This document shows positions 45,956 to 54,167 of a stretch of DNA of 64,000 bases, one piece after another. A program made the translations under genes and the position numbers. Every line of letters starts with the position of its first letter. Position 1 is the stretch's first letter. Where the stretch lies: the NCBI RefSeq assembly GCF_000420025.1, contig NZ_ATUD01000010.1:62001-126000 (forward strand), given 5' to 3'. The notes under the pieces are model-generated. The model made no database searches. It saw nothing but the letters and a program-made list of their open reading frames with translations, and had not been told where the DNA came from. Source of the DNA: Patulibacter americanus DSM 16676 (GTDB lineage Bacteria > Actinomycetota > Thermoleophilia > Solirubrobacterales > Solirubrobacteraceae).

Positions 45956-46792
45956 TCAACCCGAGGCGGCGACGACGGCGACGCCGAGCAGCGTGAGCGC
46001 CGCACCGCCGGCCTGGGCGCGCGACATCCGCTCGTCCAGGAGCGCGCGGGCGAGCAGCACGGTGATCACCGGATAGAGCGAGGAGAGCACGGAGACGACG
46101 GGCAGCAGGCCGGAGCGCGAGGCCACGGCGAAGAGCAGGCTGGCGGAGATGTCGATCGCGCCGGCCAGGGGGAGCAGCCCCGGCGAGCGCAGCTGCGGGC
46201 CCCACGTGCGCCAGCGCACCGCCAGCAGCGAGATGACGATCACGACCTCCGTCGCGCGGGCGACGAAGACGGCGGAGAGCGCGTCCTGCTCGGCGGCGAG
46301 GTCGGTGAGCACGAGCCCGACGCCGATCCCCAGCGCCGCGCCCAGGGCGTAGGCGACGCCGCGGGGCTCGACGCGGCCGCCGTCCGTGCTCGGCGCCCGG
46401 GCGGCGAGCACGGATCCGGCCGCGGCCACGGCCAGCCCGGCGAACGTGTATGCGTTGGGGGCCTCGCCGGAGATCACGCCCCAGATCACCGGCACGATCG
46501 CCCCGGTGGCGAAGATCGGGGCGAGCACGGACATCGGCCCGATCGCCAGCGCGCGGTACAGGCACCACATGCCGCCGATGAGCGACGCGCCCGAGCACAT
46601 GGCCGCAACCCAGCGCTCCCCGACCACGGGGCCGCCGCCGATCAGGACGAGCACGCCCACGATCACGAGGCCCGTCGGGCGCGTGATCCCCAGGACGCCG
46701 ACGACGTGGCGGCCGCGGGTGGCGCGGCCGCCGATGAAGTCGCTCGTGCCCCAGGCCGCCGAGGCCAGGAGCGCGAGCAGCAGGGCCGTCAC
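45956..46792 (-). CDS. EamA/DMT-family transporter
   Basis: A 278-residue ten-helix membrane protein with two EamA halves. The first begins LLALLASAAWGTSDFIGGRA; the second begins GVAYALGAALGIGVGLVLTD and ends SSLYPVITVLLARALLDERMSRAQAGGAALTLLGV, the typical DMT terminal signature. Likely exports or imports a small metabolite; the substrate is unknown. GTG start with no clear ribosome site. Confidence 0.88.
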   Translation of the reverse strand: MTALLLALLASAAWGTSDFIGGRATRGRHVVGVLGITRPTGLVIVGVLVLIGGGPVVGERWVAAMCSGASLIGGMWCLYRALAIGPMSVLAPIFATGAIVPVIWGVISGEAPNAYTFAGLAVAAAGSVLAARAPSTDGGRVEPRGVAYALGAALGIGVGLVLTDLAAEQDALSAVFVARATEVVIVISLLAVRWRTWGPQLRSPGLLPLAGAIDISASLLFAVASRSGLLPVVSVLSSLYPVITVLLARALLDERMSRAQAGGAALTLLGVAVVAASG

Positions 46793-46881
46793 GCCGGCGA
46801 CCCGAGCGGGGACAGGCGGGCCGTCATGCCGTCGACCCGCCCGGCGCCACGCGCGCGGTCACGACGCGGCGGGGACGGCGC

Positions 46882-48252
46882 TCATCGCGCCGCGGGCAGC
46901 ACGGCGGGCGCGCCGAACGGGCGCAGGCACTCGGGGAGCACGACGCTGCCGTCCTCGCGCTGGCCGTGCTCGAGCAGCGCGATGATCGTGCGGCCGACAG
47001 CGACGGCCGTGCCGTTGAGCGTCGCCAGCGGCTCGGCCTTCCGCGGCGGGGTCGCGGCGGCGTCCTTGATGCGGATGCCGAGCCGGCGGGCCTGGAACTC
47101 CGTGGTGTTCGAGGTCGACGTCAGCTCGCGGTAGGTGCCCTGCGAGGGCAGCCACGCCTCGCAGTCGAACTTGCGGGCGGCCGACGCGCCCAGGTCGTCC
47201 ACGGCGATGTCGACGACGCGGTAGGGGAGGCCGAGCTCGGTGAGGATCTCCTCCTCGATCGCCAGCAGCCGGGCGTGCTCGTCCTCGGCGTCCTCCGGCG
47301 GGACGAAGCTGAACATCTCGACCTTGTCGAACTGGTGCACGCGGAACAGCCCGCGGTCGCTCGCGCCGGCCGCGCCGGCCTCACGGCGGAAGCAGGGCGA
47401 GAAGCCGGCGTAGCGCAGGGGGAGCTCCGAGGCGTCGAGGATCTCGCCCGCGTGCATCGACGCCAGGGCGACCTCGCTCGTGCCGACGAGGTAGAGGTCG
47501 TCGTCGGGCAGCGTGTAGATCTGCTGCTCCGTGTCGGGCAGGAAGCCCGTGCCGTAGAGGGCGTCCTCGCGCACGAGCACGGGCGGGATCACGGCCTCGT
47601 GGCCCTTGCCGCGCAGCTTGGAGAGCGTCCACTGCACGAGCGCGAGCTCGAGGAACACGAGCTCGCCGCGCAGGTAGGCGAACCGCGAGCCGGAGAGCCG
47701 CGCGCCGCGCTCCATGTCGACCCGGTCGGGGCCGGCGAGCTGCAGGTGGTCCTTCGGCTCGGTGGCGCGGGCGGCGACCTCGAAGACGCGCTCGTCGCCG
47801 CTGGCGTACTCGATCACGCCCGCGGCGGCGGGCCGCAGCTCGAGCCCGTCGATCGCGGGCTCGCCGACCGTGCGCACCACGGTGTCCTGGAGCGGCGCGT
47901 CCGGGTGAGGCAGGTTCGGCAGCCGGTGCTGGGTCGTCTGCAGGTCGGCCTCGACCGTCGTCAGCTCCTCCTGCAGCGCCTTCGCGCGGGCCGAGACCTC
48001 GCGCATGTTGGCCACCGCGGCGTCGGCGGCGGCGGTGTCGCCCGTCTCCTTCGCGGCCTTCTTGGCCCGCGCGATCGCGCCGTTGGCAGCGTTCTGGTCG
48101 GCGCGGAGCGCCTCGAGCTCGGGCAGCAGCTCGCGCCGGCGCTCGTCCAGCGCCAGCACGCGGTCGAGCGTCTCCGCGTCGGAGCCTCCGCGGCGGGCCA
48201 GGGCGGCACGGGCGGCGTCGGGGTCGCGGCGCAGGGCCTTCAGGTCGAGCAT
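46882..48252 (-). CDS. serS: Serine--tRNA ligase
   Basis: A 456-residue class II synthetase charging tRNA-Ser. The N-terminal coiled-coil arm (residues ~25-105, rich in Lys/Glu/Ala) grips the long variable arm of tRNA-Ser. Catalytic motifs: VQWTLSKLRGKGHEAVIPPVL (motif 1), FRREAGAAGASDRGLFRVHQF (motif 2), and LNGTAVAVGRTIIALLE with the motif 3 Arg. TSTSNTTEFQARRLGIRI is diagnostic of SerRS. It starts MLDLKALRRDP, as usual for the family, at an ATG 8 nt behind a TAGCCT box; no ribosome site. Confidence 0.97.
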   Translation of the reverse strand: MLDLKALRRDPDAARAALARRGGSDAETLDRVLALDERRRELLPELEALRADQNAANGAIARAKKAAKETGDTAAADAAVANMREVSARAKALQEELTTVEADLQTTQHRLPNLPHPDAPLQDTVVRTVGEPAIDGLELRPAAAGVIEYASGDERVFEVAARATEPKDHLQLAGPDRVDMERGARLSGSRFAYLRGELVFLELALVQWTLSKLRGKGHEAVIPPVLVREDALYGTGFLPDTEQQIYTLPDDDLYLVGTSEVALASMHAGEILDASELPLRYAGFSPCFRREAGAAGASDRGLFRVHQFDKVEMFSFVPPEDAEDEHARLLAIEEEILTELGLPYRVVDIAVDDLGASAARKFDCEAWLPSQGTYRELTSTSNTTEFQARRLGIRIKDAAATPPRKAEPLATLNGTAVAVGRTIIALLEHGQREDGSVVLPECLRPFGAPAVLPAAR

Positions 48253-48260
48253 CACGGGGG

Positions 48261-48266
48261 AGGCTA
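48261..48266 (-). promoter_or_regulatory. Leaderless -10 box for serS
   Basis: TAGCCT on the minus strand, 8 nt before the ATG at 48252. Confidence 0.55.
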
Positions 48267-48315
48267 GCGGTGGGTCACACCCTCCTGCCCGACCGTCGCC
48301 GGCGACCCGTGGTCG

Positions 48316-49703
48316 TCACTCGACGAGGTGGGTGGTGGTCCGCTCGAACTGGGCGGGGCGTTGGACGCCAAAGGGCGCCCGGGGCGGGGTCGACCCGTCG
48401 AGCGGGACGGTGGCCACGAACTCGTCGTGGAGGGTGCCCGAGAACCGGCTCTGCGCTGCCTCCATCGCCAGCACGAGCTGGCCCGTCGGGGCGTCGAGGC
48501 CGGCACGGAGCACCGAGGCCTCCGTCGAGCGGGAGTCGGGCAGCCCGACGGCGTGGGCCACCCAGACGGGCGTGATCGGCCGGCCGCCCGATCGCAGGAC
48601 GCGCACGCGGCCGGCGGCGTCGAGGGTGCGCAGCGGTTCGCCCGTGGCGGGGCGCGGGACCGGCTCCGTGGCGCCCCCGGCCAGGATCCAGCGCCCGTCG
48701 GGGAGCGTGCCCACCACGTCGTAGGGGAACGTGCGCAGGCGCTTCGTGGAGCCGTCGGGGCGGACGAGCACGGCGGGCCCGGCGGTCGCGTCCAGACCCG
48801 GAAAGGTGTCCCGCGCGGGGTCGTGCTGCACCATCGACAGGCGCACCAGCACCCCGCTCCTACTCGGGTAGGCGCGGTCGTAAGCGGGAGCGCCGCGGCG
48901 CAGGGTCCCGGTCTGCGACCAGGTGGACGACGCCCCGGGGCGGCCGGTGACGCGGATGCGCACGGTGAAGCGGCGGCGCAGGCTCGCCCGGACCGTCTCG
49001 TCGACGCTCCCGCTGTCCGGGTCGCCGGTGCGGCCCTCTCCGGCGGGGGCGGTCAGGCCCGCCGCCACCCGCACCGTGCCGCCACCGGGCAGGTCGATCG
49101 CGTCCTCGCGGCGGACGGGTCCGCAGCGGCCTGTCACGGCGTCGCACCGGCGGACGGTCGGCCGGGTGAACCACGGGTCGCCCGGCAGCACGTCGAACGC
49201 GTGCAGGGCGAGGGAGGTGCCGTCCGGCGACCACGTGATCCACGGGGTACGGAGGTCGTAGGCGGGGCCGTCGGAACCGGACGCGTCGACGCCGAGCGGC
49301 GCCCCGTCCGGATCGGTGAGGGGCATGGACGCCCCGCCCCCCACGCGAACACGCCGGCGCGGCGCTGGGGACGCGCGGCATCCTCCGTGCCAGCGAACGC
49401 GACGCGCCCGCCGTCCGGCGACCGGCCGAGCGCGGCGAGCGCGTCGGGCAGGCCCGTGACGGGCACGGCCGCGGTCGGGCGGCCGGCGAGGGGGACGATC
49501 GCGACCGCCGCGGTCGAGGGCGCCTCGTTCGACCGTACCGTGTCCACCCGCACCACGTCGGCGGGCGCGGCGGCGGGGGCTCCGAGGGACGCGGCGGCCA
49601 CGCCGGCGACGAGGGCCTGCCGCACCGAGCGGCGGAGCCGACGGGGGCCAGGGCCGGAGACGCCGCGGGCGGTCCGGGCGCGAGGGTGCTCAGCGGACGG
49701 CAT
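48316..49703 (-). pseudogene. Secreted propeller-like protein, frameshifted (paralogue of next gene upstream)
   Basis: Two overlapping frames make one protein. The first (from the ATG at 49703) has a signal peptide (VAGVAAASLGAPAAAPA) and reads well to GVFAWGAG. The second continues from GGGASMPLTDPDGAP to the stop at 48316. The switch falls in a run of six G on this strand (49337-49342); a seventh G would give FAWGGGASMPLTD in one frame of about 462 residues. The C-terminal half matches the upstream neighbour: LPDGRWIL, GGRPITPVWVAHAVGLPD and VPLDGSTPPR. So this is a tandem paralogue with a frameshift. It may be a sequencing error, true decay or slippage. Confidence 0.7.
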
Positions 49704-51090
49704 AGCTCGCTCCGGTCTTGTGGTCGAGGGTGCGGGCGGGCGCCGATCCGTCGAGCGGGACCCGGACGACCGCGCGGTCGGACGGGGCGAAGACGATGCC
49801 CCCGGACCCCCAGTCGCTCAGGGTCACCACGAGGTCGCCGCCACGGACGAGGACGCTGTCGAAGCGGGCGCCGACGGCGAACGGGTCCGGCAGTCCGGCC
49901 TCGAGCGCCAGCCGCACCGGGGTGAGCGGCCGACCCCCGACGGGCAGCCCTCGGACGCGGCCACGGGCGTCGAGGACGGCGAGTTCCGGTTCCGGCGCCT
50001 CGGCGGTCCGTCCCGGCCCGACGTCGCGCGTGGGCATGATCCAGCGGCCGTCCGGGAGCGACCCGATCGGGTCAACGCCGAGGCGACGGCCGAACGTGCG
50101 CACGCGGCCCCCGGGCGTAACGAGCCACGGGCGCAGGGCGCGGGTCGACACGGACACCGCGGGCCCGTCGGAGGGCTCGGAGCGAACGGGACCCACGCGG
50201 GTGCGCGTGCGGCGCACGAGGACCCCGGCCGGGCCGGACGAGGGCTGCGACGCGAACGAGACCACGCCGGTCCGCCCTCTCCCGGTGACGGCGCGCAGTA
50301 CGCGCAGGCGACCACGGGGAGGGACGACGGACGCGGCGGTGACGACCAGGCGGCGCGCCTGCTCCAGGATGGAGCGCTCCTCCGCGACGCCGAACCCGCT
50401 GTGCGTCCCGTTCTCGTCGTCGCCCCCACGTGTGACCGGGCCGTCCAGGCGGAGGAGGCGGCCGCGCCCGAGCGGGATCAGCTCCGCCGGCGCTGCGGGG
50501 CCGGCGGAGGTGCAACGGGCCGGTCGGAGCGTGCAGACGACGGCGCGGGTGGTCGCGCCCCCGGGCGACGGGCTCGCGTTCTCGCGGACGAGCAGCCGGC
50601 TGACGACGAAGGCGGAACCCGACGGCGCCCAGCGGATCGTCGTCGAACCCGTCTCGGCGGTCCAGCCACCCCGGCCGACGTGTCGGCGGTTCGACCCGGG
50701 GGACACGGGCCGGGCGGGCAGCCCCGGAGGCGTCAGGAGGCGGATGCGGCCGTCGCGTACCGAGACCACGAAGATTCGACCATCCCCCCGCGCGGAGGCG
50801 AAGGTGCGGCCGTCGGGGGCCAGGCCGGTCTGGGCGTCGGTCCCCGGACCGGGCAGCGTCGCCAGCCACCGCCGGGTGCCGTCGGGAGCAATGATGTCGA
50901 GCCGGGTGACGGCCTGTTGGCGGGGGCCCGATCCCCGCGACTCTGTGACCGCGCGCAGCACGCCGCCCGCGGGGACGGCCGCAGGCTTGGCGGCGACCGC
51001 CGGGCTGGCGACGGCGACCGCGGCGAGCGCGGTCACAACGGCGAGGACGGAAGGGCCCGATCGCGGGGACCTCGGGCGGGACGACGGCAC
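49690..51090 (-). CDS. Secreted propeller-like protein of unknown function (intact paralogue)
   Basis: A 466-residue exported protein. A basic lead and hydrophobic core (SVLAVVTALAAVAVASPAVA) end at an Ala-X-Ala site. The mature part has repeated short beta units with Asp-Gly turns (APDGTRRWLATLPG, APDGRTFASARGDGRIFVV, LPDGRWIMPTR), suggesting a TolB/Kelch-like propeller. No catalytic residues recognised. AGGAG 6 nt before the GTG supports the start. The frameshifted copy follows with a 14-nt overlap, so they were an operon of duplicates. Confidence 0.75.
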   Translation of the reverse strand: MPSSRPRSPRSGPSVLAVVTALAAVAVASPAVAAKPAAVPAGGVLRAVTESRGSGPRQQAVTRLDIIAPDGTRRWLATLPGPGTDAQTGLAPDGRTFASARGDGRIFVVSVRDGRIRLLTPPGLPARPVSPGSNRRHVGRGGWTAETGSTTIRWAPSGSAFVVSRLLVRENASPSPGGATTRAVVCTLRPARCTSAGPAAPAELIPLGRGRLLRLDGPVTRGGDDENGTHSGFGVAEERSILEQARRLVVTAASVVPPRGRLRVLRAVTGRGRTGVVSFASQPSSGPAGVLVRRTRTRVGPVRSEPSDGPAVSVSTRALRPWLVTPGGRVRTFGRRLGVDPIGSLPDGRWIMPTRDVGPGRTAEAPEPELAVLDARGRVRGLPVGGRPLTPVRLALEAGLPDPFAVGARFDSVLVRGGDLVVTLSDWGSGGIVFAPSDRAVVRVPLDGSAPARTLDHKTGASYAVR

Positions 51091-51208
51091 GGCGACTCCT
51101 GGACAGGCGCCGCGGGAGCGGCGGGGACCGGGCCAGCCTAGCGCCCCACCGTCGGATGCGCCGGCGCCCGGCCCGTGGCCCTGCGCCCGGCCCCTGCACG
51201 CGGCCGCG

Positions 51209-51214
51209 TACCCT
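51209..51214 (+). promoter_or_regulatory. Leaderless -10 box for the RNA methyltransferase gene
   Basis: TACCCT, 7 nt before the ATG at 51222. Confidence 0.5.
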
Positions 51215-51221
51215 CCTCGCG

Positions 51222-51992
51222 ATGCCCCAGCCCATGGATCCCCAGCAGCGGCGCGACCGTTGCATCACCGTCTACGGCCGCCGCGCGGTCCTCGAGGCGC
51301 TGCGGGACCCGAAGCTCGAGGTCGCCGCGGTGACGATCGCCGAGATGGGCGGCGCGGTCACGAGCGAGGTCAAGAAGTCCGCGACGGAGCGCGGCGTCGA
51401 GGTGCGCGAGACGTCCGCCCACCGCGTCTCGCTCATCTCCGGCAACGGCCGGCAGGACCAGGGCGTCGTGGCCGACGTCGTCGCGCCCGAGATGGGGGCC
51501 CTGACGGATCGCCTCGAGGAGCTCTCCCGCGATCCGTCGCGCAAGCAGCGGCTGCTCGTCGTCGACGGCGTCACGACCCCGGGCAACCTCGGGCTGATCA
51601 TCCGCTCCGCGACGGCCGCCGGCGTCGACGGCATCGTCGTCCCCCGCCGCGGGACCGCCGCGATCGGCCCGCAGGTCGTGAAGGCCTCGGCCGGCACGGC
51701 GTTCTCCTCCCCGATCCTGCGCACGACCGACGCGCCGGGCGCACTGTCCGAGCTCACGGACGCGGGCTTCGCGATCGTCGGCCTCGACGCGGGCGCGCAG
51801 ACGTCCCTGTGGGAGCTCGACCTGCCCGACCGCATCGCGTTCCTCGTCGGCGGCGAGCACGAGGGCGCCTCGGCGGAGTCCGCCGCCTTCGCCCACTCCT
51901 GGACCGCCGTGCCCATGCCCGGCGGCGTCGAGTCCCTCAACGTCGCGTGCGCCACGACCCTCGTGGCGTTCGAGATCGCCCGCCGCGGCTGA
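51222..51992 (+). CDS. rlmB: SpoU-family RNA 2'-O-methyltransferase, RlmB-like
   Basis: A 256-residue SPOUT enzyme. The N-terminal substrate-binding unit contains VYGRRAVLEALRDP, as in RlmB. The C-terminal knotted domain has motif 1 TTPGNLGLIIRSATAAG, motif 2 VGGEHEGAS and motif 3 MPGGVESLNVACATTLVAFE, forming the S-adenosylmethionine site. RlmB methylates G2251 in 23S rRNA; the TrmH/TsnR relatives are the alternative. The ATG at 51222 lies behind a TACCCT box; an internal ATG at 51234 is possible. Confidence 0.85.
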   Translation: MPQPMDPQQRRDRCITVYGRRAVLEALRDPKLEVAAVTIAEMGGAVTSEVKKSATERGVEVRETSAHRVSLISGNGRQDQGVVADVVAPEMGALTDRLEELSRDPSRKQRLLVVDGVTTPGNLGLIIRSATAAGVDGIVVPRRGTAAIGPQVVKASAGTAFSSPILRTTDAPGALSELTDAGFAIVGLDAGAQTSLWELDLPDRIAFLVGGEHEGASAESAAFAHSWTAVPMPGGVESLNVACATTLVAFEIARRG

Positions 51993-52009
51993 CCCCCGGG
52001 AACGACGAA

Positions 52010-52027
52010 GGGCGGCTCGCGCCGCCC
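52010..52027. terminator. Hairpin between convergent genes
   Basis: GGGCGGC-TCGC-GCCGCCC, 7-bp perfect stem, 18 nt past the methyltransferase stop and 28 nt past the cytochrome stop on the other strand. No T-tract; tentative. Confidence 0.4.
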
Positions 52028-52055
52028 CTCGGTCCCGCTACGTGGTGGCTGTCGC

Positions 52056-52589
52056 TCAGCCGCCGGAGGTCTCGGCGGCCTCGCCGACGGACGGCGTGCC
52101 CGTGCCGGCGGGCGTGTCACCCGACGTGGGCGGGCCGGTCTCGGCGCACCGCTCCTCGGGCGTCTGCTGCTTCTGCGGGCTGGACGACTTGCCCGTCTTC
52201 AGGCCGGAGTACTTGCAGAGGAACGACGCGACGGCCTCGGCGTCGTCGCCGACGGCGATGTTCGCCGGCATGATCGCGCCGGAGAAGCCGCCGTTGCGCA
52301 GCGCGTAGAGCACGGCGCCCTTCGTCTCGGCGCGGAGGTCGAACGTGGGTCCGTCCGTGCGCTCACGGTCCTTGATGCCGTAGGCGCTCCCCTGCGTGCC
52401 GGCGACGGCGAGGGTGTGGCACCCGGAGCACCGCTCGGCGAAGATGTTCGCGCCGCGCAGCACGGCCGGGTCCTTCTCGCCCTTGAGTGGTCCGTTGTCG
52501 ATGTTGGTCTGGACCGACTCGGACCCGCAGGAGGCGAGGACGAGGGTGGCCGCCAGGGCACCCAAGGTCGTGAAGGCTCGACGCTGCAT
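52056..52589 (-). CDS. Cytochrome c class I lipoprotein
   Basis: A 177-residue exported haem protein. The lipobox LVLASC puts the lipidated Cys at residue 21. Haem is bound covalently at CSGCH (Cys54, Cys57, His58), and the likely axial Met is Met107 in SGAIMPAN. The C-terminal ~45 residues are Pro/Thr/Gly-rich. It resembles the small membrane-anchored cytochromes that pass electrons near terminal oxidases. The ATG lies 9 nt behind TAGGAT. It is divergent from a cupredoxin-like protein, and Complex I lies just beyond. Confidence 0.9.
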   Translation of the reverse strand: MQRRAFTTLGALAATLVLASCGSESVQTNIDNGPLKGEKDPAVLRGANIFAERCSGCHTLAVAGTQGSAYGIKDRERTDGPTFDLRAETKGAVLYALRNGGFSGAIMPANIAVGDDAEAVASFLCKYSGLKTGKSSSPQKQQTPEERCAETGPPTSGDTPAGTGTPSVGEAAETSGG

Positions 52590-52598
52590 GTCGCCGGG

Positions 52599-52604
52599 AT
52601 CCTA
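52599..52604 (-). promoter_or_regulatory. -10 box for the cytochrome c gene
   Basis: TAGGAT on the minus strand, 9 nt before the ATG at 52589. Confidence 0.45.
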
Positions 52605-52650
52605 GACCAGGAGTCGCCCCTCGAGGCGCGCGCCCGCGAGGAGATGCACG

Positions 52651-53178
52651 ATGATGCGCGCGATGTCCGGCCGGGAGCGCCCCCACGACCCCCGCCACGA
52701 CCTGCGTTGGGTGCTCGTCGGACTCGTCGTCGTGGGCCTTCTGGTGCTGGTCTTCCGGGCCGTGTGGAACACCGGTCCGGAGCGACGGATACGCGGAGGC
52801 GAGGCCCGCCTGCAGCTCCGGGAGTACACCATCGAGCCCCGCAACCTCGTCATGCAGGCGGGCCCCCTGGTGATCGTCGGCCAGAACACCGGGCGCCTCG
52901 TCCACAGCCTCCGCGTCGTCTCCGACGACGACAAGCGCGGGAACCGCCGCGCCCGGTTCGCGATCTCCGACCCGCCCCCGCTGCGCCCCGGCGAGTCCCG
53001 CCCGCTCCTGCGCACCTGCCTCGGCCCGGGCGACTACCGCATCATCAGCGGCCAGCCGGGCGAGGAGGACCTCGGGATGGTCGCCGACCTCCGCGTCGAC
53101 GGCCCGGCCCCCGCATGCCCGCCCGCGGTCGGCGAGCGCCGCGAGGAGCCCCCGCAGCAGGCCGACGAAGAGGGATAG
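52651..53178 (+). CDS. Membrane-anchored cupredoxin-like protein, copper ligands degenerate
   Basis: A 175-residue protein. A single helix (WVLVGLVVVGLLVLVF, ~24-40) anchors an outward domain: LREYTIEPRNLVMQAGPLVI, then QNTGRLVHSLRVVSDDD, then LRTCLGPGDYRIISGQPGEE with DLGMVADLRV at the end. The spacing copies the cupredoxin fold (PXX-G, N-X-G-X-X-X-H, LXPGXY, GMXXXLXV). The His is kept, but the usual Cys and second His of the copper loop are absent, so it may not bind copper. GAGGAG 7 nt before the ATG supports the start. Divergent from the cytochrome c gene. Confidence 0.7.
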   Translation: MMRAMSGRERPHDPRHDLRWVLVGLVVVGLLVLVFRAVWNTGPERRIRGGEARLQLREYTIEPRNLVMQAGPLVIVGQNTGRLVHSLRVVSDDDKRGNRRARFAISDPPPLRPGESRPLLRTCLGPGDYRIISGQPGEEDLGMVADLRVDGPAPACPPAVGERREEPPQQADEEG

Positions 53179-53390
53179 ACGAGCGCGGGCCTCGAGCGCG
53201 CCAGCGCCCGTCGCGGGCCGGGAGCGCCGCTTCCGGCGGCAGGACTGGCCGGGGCGGCGCGGGGGAGTGGTTCGAGCGCGGAGCGGAACGGGGCCGCCGG
53301 TCGAGCGCGCGCAGGACGGAGCGGGGCGACCGAAAAAGATCTTGCGTGGTCGGGAAGGAGTCGCACGCGCGAGGGTGAACCACGGACTCG

Positions 53391-53483
53391 CCCCCGGTAC
53401 TGGCCACGAAGACCCTTTCGCATCTGCACTTGATGCCCGCGACTGGTCTTTGACGGCGGCAACCATCTGGCCGGTACCGGGGG
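53391..53483 (+). other. Candidate structured RNA element
   Basis: P1: 16 consecutive pairs, 53391-53406 with 53468-53483 (one U-G wobble). P2 stacks directly on it: 53407-53414 with 53445-53452 (8 pairs, one wobble). P3: GCATC/GATGC, 53420-53424 with 53432-53436. A 15-nt one-sided bulge (53453-53467) interrupts P1/P2. GTCGTTTG follows P1. It lies in gene-free DNA. The strand is unknown; a terminator remnant, small RNA or miniature repeat are the alternatives. Confidence 0.4.
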
Positions 53484-53642
53484 TCGTTTGATGCGGGGCC
53501 TCGGGCGCGCCAGGGCGTTGGCCGGGTTTCCGCCGACGCGTCCGGCGTGGTGACTGACCGGGCCGTTTCGCGTGCGGTGCCGGCCCACCCGAGGCGGGGG
53601 CGCCGATCGGGTTCGGCTCCGCGGCAGGTCGCGTTCTCCTGG

Positions 53643-53765
53643 TCGTCGGGAACCCGACGATGTACGGCTCGACCAGGACCGGGACGCCGAGACCTGGATC
53701 GTGCGCCTCAGGCCCGGTCGATGTACGTCCTGGTCTCGGACGCTTCGCCGAGACGTGCATCGTCG
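53643..53765. repeat. Nested inverted repeats
   Basis: TCGTCGGG-AA-CCCGACGA is a perfect 18-bp palindrome at 53643-53660. Its right arm, extended to 53671, can instead pair with 53748-53765 (CCGACGA/TCGTCGG plus most of the following 11 bases). GTCTCGG/CCGAGAC (53733-53739 with 53748-53754) forms an inner hairpin, and GACCAGGAC (53671-53679) complements GTCCTGGTC (53727-53735). Competing folds are possible. Confidence 0.6.
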
Positions 53766-53851
53766 GCCTACCGCGTCCCGGGACGTCGTCCGGCGAGCCC
53801 GACCGGCCTCCGCCCGGTTCGCCACCCCGCACGGGGCCGCGCCCCTGAGCC

Positions 53852-53948
53852 GCGCCCCGCCCCGAGTGCGCCCGCCCCGAGTGCGCCCCTGCCCCGAGCG
53901 CGCCCCGCCCTGAGTGCGCCCCGCCCCGAGCGCGCCCCCGCCCCGAGC
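53852..53948. repeat. Tandem repeat, six copies of a 15-17 bp GC-rich unit
   Basis: Units follow GCGCCCCGCCCCGAG(T/C) with small length changes, starting at 53852, 53868, 53883, 53900, 53916 and 53932. No unique spacers, so not a CRISPR. Probably slippage-prone DNA. Confidence 0.8.
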
Positions 53949-54167
53949 GCGCCCGGACCCGCGCCCCCGAACGGCGCCCCGCCTCGGGCGCGCCGGCGCA
54001 GCACGCGCCCGGCCCCGGCCAGTCCCCGGCCGAACGACCCGGCGCCAACCCGGCCGAAGCTCTGGCGCGCACGAGGCCCACCATCCACCCCCCCCCGTTC
54101 GTCGGGTTGCGGGCCGGGGCGTGCCGATTGCCGCAACGGTGGCGAGCGGCCCGCGTGGGCCCGTCGC

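Larger units (their letters stand above)
53179..54167. other. About 1 kb without a credible gene, rich in inverted and tandem repeats
   Basis: Open frames here lack GC3 coding bias and read as Arg/Pro/Ala low complexity. Within it lie a 93-nt foldable element (53391-53483), a nested inverted-repeat block (53643-53765) and a tandem GC repeat (53852-53948). An A-rich stretch GAAAAAGATCTTG (around 53331-53343) stands out from the surrounding GC-rich DNA. No transposase remnant recognised. Confidence 0.65.

Noticed and set aside
45877-46005. Longer N-terminus for the acyl-CoA synthetase at 44287
   Set aside because: The upstream frame lacks coding character, overlaps the EamA gene end, and the family starts close to the chosen GTG.
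46882-48252. Functional link between serS and the two tRNA-Ser genes in the window
   Set aside because: They are 18-30 kb apart on different strands with unrelated neighbours; co-occurrence looks like chance.
53643-53765. Integron attC site
   Set aside because: It lacks the GTTRRRY/RYYYAAC ends, and no integrase or cassette-like genes are present.
53852-53948. CRISPR-like array
   Set aside because: Units are directly adjacent with no spacers, 15-17 bp long, and no cas genes are nearby.
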